Below, in pieces: positions 57,001 through 64,000 of a stretch of DNA of 64,000 nt. This DNA comes from Takakia lepidozioides. Lineage: Eukaryota; Streptophyta; Takakiopsida; Takakiales; Takakiaceae. Position 1 is the stretch's first letter, and each line of letters begins with the position of its first letter. The stretch is taken from the NCBI GenBank assembly GCA_030704615.1, contig CM060734.1, positions 47,570,042-47,634,041 of the forward strand, given 5' to 3'. A program made the position numbers and the translations under genes. The notes below the pieces were generated by a model. It was given only the letters and a program-made list of their open reading frames with translations. It was not told the DNA's origin and searched no databases.

Positions 57001-58843
57001 TTCATCAACTCAATAGGCTATTTGCTGAACACTACAGCCTTCTGAGGCAGTATTGATACGGTGGTAGGGTAAAGCACGGAACTGACTGAGGATAATGCCA
57101 TTACAGTCAGCATTCACTGGAAATTATCAACAACTTCACTTGTGCACACATGTACATTGCTTGTTCATCTATATCTTGCATTTAACTGGTCTACAAAGGG
57201 TTAGTTACCAATGAAGATCAGGAGGGAAGGTTCTAGGACCTGCATATGACTGTAGATTTTGCAGAGGTGTCAGAGAACATTTTCACTCCTGTCTATGCTG
57301 TTAATATATTTGAATTGATGCCATTGCAGCTGGACTTTCAGATCAAGAGAGCTCACTCCATTCTTCACAGTCATTCCAACCTTGCATGCTTCGGGGCAAC
57401 GTGTATTGCCGCCCATTTACAGTGTTGTAAGTTCCCTTCTCACAATGTGCATGCGTGCGAGCTTTTTGAGAATGTACTCAGAAGACGATGTCTTGCTGTA
57501 GTCTTGTGGCCATGGAACCCGCACCAAGTTTGGGTGGAACAAAAGAGGGAACACACACTAGTGACCTTTGTGAGGGACTCACTCTGGTAGTGGGACTTAC
57601 CTTGGTATAAATAATTAGTTGGGGCTTTCCAGATATCCTCTAGAAAGCCCTTCACAGACGCTGAGCGAGCTTCTTGAGAGAGACAGACAAATGCAGGTGA
57701 TAATGTACTTGAAATCCCTGTCTAGCCACTCTCTCAAAGTCTGCTGTTGGCCTGTGTCTTCAGGAAATGAATGAGAAGGATTTCAACAACCTGGATTTCA
57801 AAGAATGGCATATTGGAGTGGTAAGTTCTATTCAGGTCCTTCTTCATAAAAACAATCAGACCTCCAGAACCTCCACCTACCGTGGTTCTCTCCTTATATG
57901 GGCCATTGGGGCCCCCTGTGGATGTCATAAAGTTCCTCTGTTTCTTTCCTGCTTTCTCCATTTGCACCATTTGTGTTAGATCAGTGTCTCAAATAGGTCA
58001 CAAGATGTGGGAAAGATGTGGGAGGTTATGTTGTCATTGTGGCGTAGCTAACCAGGGGGTATTCTGTAAAATTACTTGATTCTTTCCCGTGCCATGAATG
58101 TAGGAGGCACCTTACATCAAACGTCATAAAACAATACCCCAAACTGGTTGTGTGTGTCTATCAATCAAATTTGTAAATTTCTCTAGATGCTGACTATAAC
58201 ATGTGGGACCTTTTGCCCAATGCAGCCAACCTCTCTGGGAAAAGGGACAGGAGGCCATCGATCAATGCTTGTGATTGTCCAAAATCCGGGCATGTCGAGT
58301 TTTGGCTACACCGAGGATGTACCTAGCTCTGTTTTGTTGCAGGAAGCTGCATACAGCATTCCGGCAAGTTTCCAGACCCCCTCAGTTCCATCCCCGCCAA
58401 CAAACACCCCAGGGTCTGACCCCTCCTCTTCTGTAGCTGAAAATTTTGTCCTTCCCCGGACCGCTTCTCAATCAGATTGCGAGGGCTTGCAGCTACGCCC
58501 TCTTCTTACTTTTGTGGGTGCATGTGGTCGAAGCTCGAGCAATGTAAGCAGCATGGGTGAGCATACCGTGGGAAAAGAAACTGACTTTGGTGCTGCTGTC
58601 AAGTTTGGCGAGAGGGAAGCAAGGGTGGAGGGCAAAAGAGGTTTCGAAGGGGGTGAGGAAAACACTGCATTGCAGGTGAATGAGGTAGTGGTAGATATGG
58701 GTAAGGGTCCGAAGGACTATTCTTTGATCTCCTTCGGCAACTCCTGCTGCGATCCCCACCCATCCAAGCACTCATCATTGCATGGAAGATCGGCTATGAA
58801 TTCTGAATTGCAATCCCTACTTTCTCACCAATCTAGCGTGTAG
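54053..58843 (+). CDS. Seven-transmembrane membrane protein (GOST/GPR180-like), multi-exon
   Basis: Exons 54053-54223, 55105-55181, 55473-55701, 56021-56175, 56399-56444, 56857-56948, an uncertain exon from about 57017, 57764-57820 and 58226-58843. The first six join in phase with GT-AG borders. Seven hydrophobic segments: PYLFFGLLIIWIVLVFIW, WVLTSVPILKALVLGLSFVF, FWVAFGVFVSRIFFETACFI, SIAGLASLLYLTLTGYKAA, FAVLVVLIYGVMLYVIMVHV, KFQGAMLMMVVAEIL and EWTEIGIFFYIG. There is no signal peptide or long lumenal domain; only about 28 residues precede TM1. The C terminus is a soluble Ser/Pro-rich tail ending in TAG at 58841-58843. The layout recalls the GOST/GPR107/GPR180 membrane-trafficking family, an inference from pattern. 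The segment between 56948 and 57764 is unresolved: the frame opened at 57017 stops at 57054. The start ATG has an in-frame acidic N terminus and no better upstream ATG. Confidence 0.8.
57467..57662 (-). mobile_element. LINE-A 3' fragment, inverted, in intron of the seven-TM gene
   Basis: The minus strand reads [20 protein letters not shown] and a GGCCACAAGACTACAGCAAG end, matching the LINE-A 3' region at 4190-4350. Confidence 0.8.
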
Positions 58844-59364
58844 TGTCTTATTGGCTTTTTTCCCTGCACCAGGCTCTCTCTCTCCCTCCCCTTTCCGAAT
58901 ACTTCTAAGTACAACTCCAAAAGGTGTCAGCCTGGACAAAATGTCTGGATGCCTGATTCGGATTCCCTTGTAAACTATGAGCCTACACCACAGCCAATAG
59001 TGATCATTCAAGGTACCTCCGCCTTCCCATTGATCCCTGATAAAGGGAGAGAAGGTGATTAAACTGTACATTTCATTGTAAATCTTTTAGGTAGTTTAAC
59101 TCTCCCCAAGGATCTTTCGATCCAGGGGACACAAGAGATATGTTAGTTGCCAGTCTGTCTGAGCATTGAGATGTCCTAAAAGAGAAGGGCTGCCATAGAA
59201 ACAAGTGCTCTTTTCCTGTTTCTCTGCTTCGAGTCAGTGGACTTCTTCTCATGGCTTTTTGCTGATCATGAGCAACTGTATAATACACCACACATGTGTA
59301 CGAAGTATGCATCGGAGAATATATAAATGTGAGATGGACACATCTTGGAAGTCACAAGGGTAAA

Positions 59365-59745
59365 GTTGCTTTTCTCTCTATTGTCTCTATTGTTCTCTCT
59401 CTTCCTGTATATACTAGGAACACTCGCTGAGTAAATTGTGCCTTGACATGCTTGCTTCGGTGCTGTCCTTGTTGTCTTGTTATCATTTCACAAATCAATG
59501 TCACTGATGTTATTCTGAACAAGTGTCCAGTGAGTACTGAGGTATGCTCATATGAAGAATTGCTGTCAGATTCTTCCACTCTCTCTATTGTCTATATTGT
59601 TCTCTCTCTTCCTATACATGATAGGAACAGTTGCTGAGTAAATTGTGCCTTGATATGCTTGCTTTGGTGCTGTCCCTGTTGTCTTGTTATCATTTCACAA
59701 ATCTATGTCACTGATGTTATTCTGAACAATGAGTCTTGCAAATGA
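59365..59745. repeat. Tandem duplication, two copies of about 190 bp
   Basis: The segment about 59370-59525 recurs at about 59576-59730 in direct orientation (TTGTTCTCTCTCTTCCT, CTGAGTAAATTGTGCCTTGA, CAATGTCACTGATGTTATTC with a few changes). It is intergenic between the seven-TM gene and the IPT gene. Confidence 0.85.
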
Positions 59746-60451
59746 TGTATGTTCATATTAAGAGTTGCTGTCAGATTCTCGTTTTCTTAGTCTTGCTAAA
59801 GCAGTCGACTGATCACAGCTACATGTGCCACATTCTATGTCAGTGTGTGTGAGCTACAGCCGGAGTCAATGTCGTGCTTTTCTATCATGATGTCTATCCC
59901 TCTACAACGATAACGGCAACATAACACCGACAGTCGCGATTCAAGCAATCGGAGAGCAACACAAGCTTTAAGCATTCATCTCCACTCTACCAACTTCCCT
60001 CCACATGTCTTGCAAATGGAACAAAGTCTCCCGAATGCACAGAGGCCTGCGTTGTGGTTGTTGAGATCATTTCCAAGATTGCTGGGTCAAACAAAGTCTC
60101 GTGGGCCGCCATGCAATTCTGTGATCTGCCCATCCTATGAACGAGCCTAATTTTGGTCATGTCACGGGGTGGACTTATGAAAGATTGTCTGTCATCATAT
60201 GAAACCGTGCCAACTTCAAACCTAGAATCAATGCAAAAGGCCCAGGAAAATGCTTGAGCTCGAACGGGAAAGAATCTTATTGTTGGTCGACTAGTGACAG
60301 CAGGAGCTCTATGCTGGCCGCCATAACTCAGAGCTTCATCTGCTTGGTTCGTCCCTTATTTGACTAGCTACATACATCGTTATGAGCGTTCCATGGAATT
60401 GCAGTGCTGAGTGTTGTCTCTCTGTTGCGGTGTTGTGGGTAGTTTGCTAAC

Positions 60452-63400
60452 TTGAGGATTTTGTGCACTTGGGCCTTCTTCCACATGTTAGCTCAACGTG
60501 CAGGCGTTTGCCTTTCTGGTTGCAATAGGGGGTTCATATTGGGCAATGGTCGCGGATGTTCTGTGTCCTTCCGGGGTCCACTCCTCGGTAAATTGTTGAA
60601 AACACCGCCCAGGATTTGGGTAGATGGTTTTGAGGGCGCTGGAGTGGCTGTAAGGCAGAAGGGTGGAGCAGGGCTGGTGGAGGAGGGGAAGGGTGGAGCA
60701 GTAGAGGGTAGCCTTTGTCCACAGTTGGAATTTGCAGGAAGGATCGAGAGTGGCGATAGGACGATGTCTAAGGCGAACAATGCTGTAGGGTCACAGAAAG
60801 CACGGGTGGTCGTAATTGCGGGGCCTACAGCAGTTGGAAAGACGCGGGTAGCTCTGGCGCTAGCAAAGCAGCTGGGTGGAGAGATTATAAGCGCTGACTC
60901 TGTGCAGGTACAATTCTGGCCTCATATTCGGTGCTTCTTTCACAATACACGTCTATTTCTGCTTGGGTATTTATACTGTATAACGAGGGTGATTTCTGGA
61001 GGGATACTTAATCGTGCAGACAATCTGTAACTTCTGGGTTTTAAAGTTCCAATTCCGCCAAGAGGGTAGCTGTGATTTTTTGAACTTGTCTTTTGACCAC
61101 ATGCACTCATTTCCTCACAAATGTAGGTGAACAAATGTGGGTGAACTACCCTCTGATTGAGGCCTCCCTAACCAGGCAGAACTCATGGGCTCTGTTTAGT
61201 GTTCCTGAAGTTTTTCTCAACTTGGACCTAGTACATTGCTTGTTCTTCACCCGCATCCTTGTCCAGGCTTTTCCTTGTCCGGCACGAAACTGTTTGGTTT
61301 CGTTTTCTGTTGATTTGTAGAAATATCACTGCCAAGGATCTAATTTTGTGCATTCACAGCGTTTTGATGTACTCGGAGCAAATTTGAACTGTGGTAACTT
61401 GAGGTTGTTTTTTACTATTTTGAACTAGTTTGTGGATGCACACCAGATGGACGATATGCTAATGAATATCTTACAGTTTTTCTTGTTTTTGTACATGAGC
61501 TTGGACATGGGAGAACCCTTTCATAGTAGCTAGTGGGTTGGGGAGAGCGGTTGCAATAGAGGAATGGCTGACCTATATTAGGCCCATATTGGTGCGTTGA
61601 GCCATTCTTGTAGTTGCAACATAGACTCATCAATTTTGTCACGGTACCCGGTTATAGTCTCCTAAAAAGGTCTTTGTACAGGTGTATAAGGGCCTGGATG
61701 TGGGAAGTGCCAAAACACCATTAAATGAGCGTGAGGTGAGAATATTACCCAAAGGCTTCCTCCCTCTAATACTTGGTTCAGGAAGGAAATATATGGAGAA
61801 AAAATGCCAAGAGTTAGCATGTGATAGTGAACAACTTTGGTTGACAACATTCCCAATGTTAGACTCTCTCCTGTACCATATCTGCTTGCATTTGCTGAAG
61901 TGTACGTTCTTGTATTTGTCATATCATTATTAATGATATCAACGTCCTGTTTAGCTACTCTGCATATTGTTCATGAGTTGTGTGTTAGTACTACAAAGAA
62001 TGTATGGACTTAACATTAGATAAAAGTGATAAGACTGAAAGTGTTTCTGCAGGGTGTTCCGCATCACTTGGTGGACATCGTCCATCCCACCGAAGGTTTG
62101 TTACCGTTCCAAGGCAGACTTTCTGTTGTAGCTGGTTGCAAAGCTTAGTTGAAGGAAGGCTATTTGGTAACTATGTTATGTCACTGCTTCCCTATTTGCT
62201 GGCTGTTGTGGTACAAGCTGCCTAGTGCTCTCCAGCAGTGTACAAGTTCGTAGTCTCCCCTTGAGCCTTGCTACTATTCTGATCAATCAGTAGCTATCAG
62301 TCATTCACTAGGTATTGATAGATTGTTGCTATTAAGTAAGGATGACTGCATTTCTGTGTGGTGGGTTCAGAGTGGTATGATAAATGCAGATTACACAGCC
62401 GGACTCTTTTTTGATGATGCAAGAGCTGCCACAGAGAAAGTGCTAGCCAAGGGCCATGTCCCCATTGTTGTTGGGGGCACAGGCATGTATTTGCGCTGGT
62501 GCGTGTGCACCCTGCGTAATATTATTGTTGTGGACTGGTTAGCTTGTCACTTTTTTCTACTCATCTGAGTCCTTGGCTGACCATAAAAAGGTTGAAATTT
62601 ATCTATGACACCATCACTCTGTACTTTGTTTTGTTGATGTAGAGACATCGCAATTTCAGGCACCTCATGGATTCTCCTTTTAGGGAACTTACATTCAGTG
62701 GGTGTGATGGTGTGTTTTGGTACAGAGTAAAACACAGTCATTGAGTAAAATATTGCATAATGGCTGAGTGCGTACTTTGAGTTGGCTGATCAGGTACATG
62801 AGTGGGAAAGCGAGAGCCCCAAAAGCCACTGAGGAGGTGACTGCAGCAGTTGAGGCAGAAATTGCCCAGTTGGTGAGCAGCGGAGGGGGCTGGGAGGCTG
62901 GAGTATGCATGTTGGCAGAGGCTGGTGACCCTACTACTGCGCACAGTTTGGCCAGTAATGACTGGTACCGACTGCGCCGTGCACTTGAAATTGTCAAGGT
63001 GCCCGACCACAGCCTCTCTCTAGAATGCTCCATACCTGTTATAGACAGAAAAGTCAATGTGACAAACGCACGAGTATTCTCGCTCGATCTGATAAGTACT
63101 CTACTAACAGATCCCTTCTGAGCATAGCATTAGAAGGATCAAAATAATGATAATGCTACTTACATTGGTACCTTATTTCTTCTTGTCTTTCTTTCTCCCA
63201 TCGAGTCTCTAGTACCAGCTTAAGGAGTACCGTTGACTGAAGAGATTGTCTTCAAGAGGCCTCCTCATATCTGCTGCATGTACATGCCGTTCCGTCCCTC
63301 TTGAATTGTCTCATTGAAAGAGATGCTCACATTCAAAGCACTTGGACAAAGAGCTCAAACTATCTGGCATCTGTGAAAGGGTAAATTAGGCTGCATCTTT

Positions 63401-63602
63401 ACAGACAGTTTACTGGGAAGGGCCATGCAGGTATCAGGCCGCCCACGTGGTGACTTTCCTAACCCAGACAGTATGACTGGGAGCGAGAATGGTAGTAATG
63501 GAGATATAGAGTGGGATTACGACTTCCAGTGTTACTTTTTGTATCAGCCACGCGCAGAACTGTATCAGTGGATCGATTTTCGGTGCGAGCAGATGGTGGC
63601 AG
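60452..63602 (+). CDS. IPT9: tRNA dimethylallyltransferase, IPT9-type, 3'-partial
   Basis: Transfers an isopentenyl group from dimethylallyl diphosphate to N6 of A37 in tRNAs reading UNN codons (MiaA family), the source of cis-zeatin-type cytokinins in plants. Exons 60452-60907, 61682-61735, 62053-62095, 62390-62498, 62794-62998 and 63431-63602; all phases join. Motifs: P-loop GPTAVGKT (about 60820-60843), then GGEIISADSVQ|VYKGLDVGSAKT, HHLVDIVHPTE|DYTAG, FFDDARAATEKVL, PIVVGGTGMYLRW|YMSGKA, NDWYRLRRALEIVK and YQWIDFRCEQMV. The NDWYRLRRALEI and DFRCE blocks and the overall order fit the plant tRNA-type IPT9 rather than adenylate-type IPTs. About 100 residues precede the catalytic core; they could be an organelle targeting extension, or translation may start at the in-frame ATG at 60764. 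The gene continues past 63602 beyond the window. No lesion is seen. Confidence 0.9.
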
Positions 63603-64000
63603 GTAGATACTGGCAATTAATTCATTTTGGTTCTCACTTTTGTTGTGAGGAATGATGTGACACTGGAGGTGATATTTCCAATATGGGGAAACCCTGTACA
63701 TCATAGCCGGTCCCTTTTATGTGCTGGAGTCTGCTGGCTTTCTGTGCGGTTATCAGCCCATTTATTCCTCACCTTATGATAATTCTCTCCTTGAAGAAAA
63801 GACAACTTGTTTCAATGTGAATCAGCATTTTATAGTTGTCCACTGATAGAGGTCTCATAGATAAGAACTCAACTGTATCAACTTATTACAAGGACGTGCA
63901 GAGTTTAATCTCTCAAGGTCTCATGCTTAGAATTTGTCAAATGAGTGTTATGCCAAAAGATTTGGCATTCATCCCTACCTATCCATCAGTTCTGAGGAGT

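Overview
This is nuclear DNA of a land plant. The host genes are typical plant genes split by many GT-AG introns: a plant kinesin-7, a seven-transmembrane membrane protein and an IPT9-type tRNA isopentenyltransferase. The retroelements are plant-like (an L1-type LINE with a C-terminal zinc finger, gag-protease LTR debris and tRNA-derived SINEs). TE-filled introns and a methyltransferase-bearing DNA element fit a spore-bearing plant (bryophyte, lycophyte or fern grade) better than a seed plant, but that is inference.

Layout. 1-13.3 kb: 18 exons of a kinesin-7 gene (+) whose 5' end lies upstream; one intron holds a LINE in the sense orientation. 13.3-20.4 kb: gene-poor, with long inverted repeats, a SINE, a decayed multi-exon gene copy ('unit U') and a CemA-like fragment. 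20.4-31.46 kb: an 11-kb DNA transposon-like element with a 9-bp target duplication and GTGAGCC-bearing inverted termini. It carries a decayed SWIM/transposase-like gene (-), a decayed ParB-like plus DNA-methyltransferase gene (+) and a three-exon unknown gene (-). 31.47-35.6 kb: the inverted copy of unit U, a MITE-like element and further inverted repeats. 35.57-47.6 kb: an L1-type LINE (-) split by a truncated LTR retrotransposon (gag-protease, -) with minisatellites. 47.6-54 kb: repeats, SINEs and a GC-rich island. 54.05-58.84 kb: a seven-TM membrane protein gene (+). 60.45 kb to the end: a tRNA isopentenyltransferase gene (+), running off the window.

The host genes look functional and unrelated to each other. 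The candidate novel system is the 11-kb element. Its ParB-like/beta-class methyltransferase gene carries in one intron 19 copies of a 20-26 bp near-perfect palindrome (core AGTGTGCGGCACCGCACACT), and two more copies sit in an intron of the opposing gene. A self-recognition or binding-site array is an attractive hypothesis. This copy has stops and frameshifts in both large genes, so it is probably no longer active.

Limits. Exon borders were read by eye from GT/AG sites, reading phase and protein similarity. Family names come from motif recognition, not searches.
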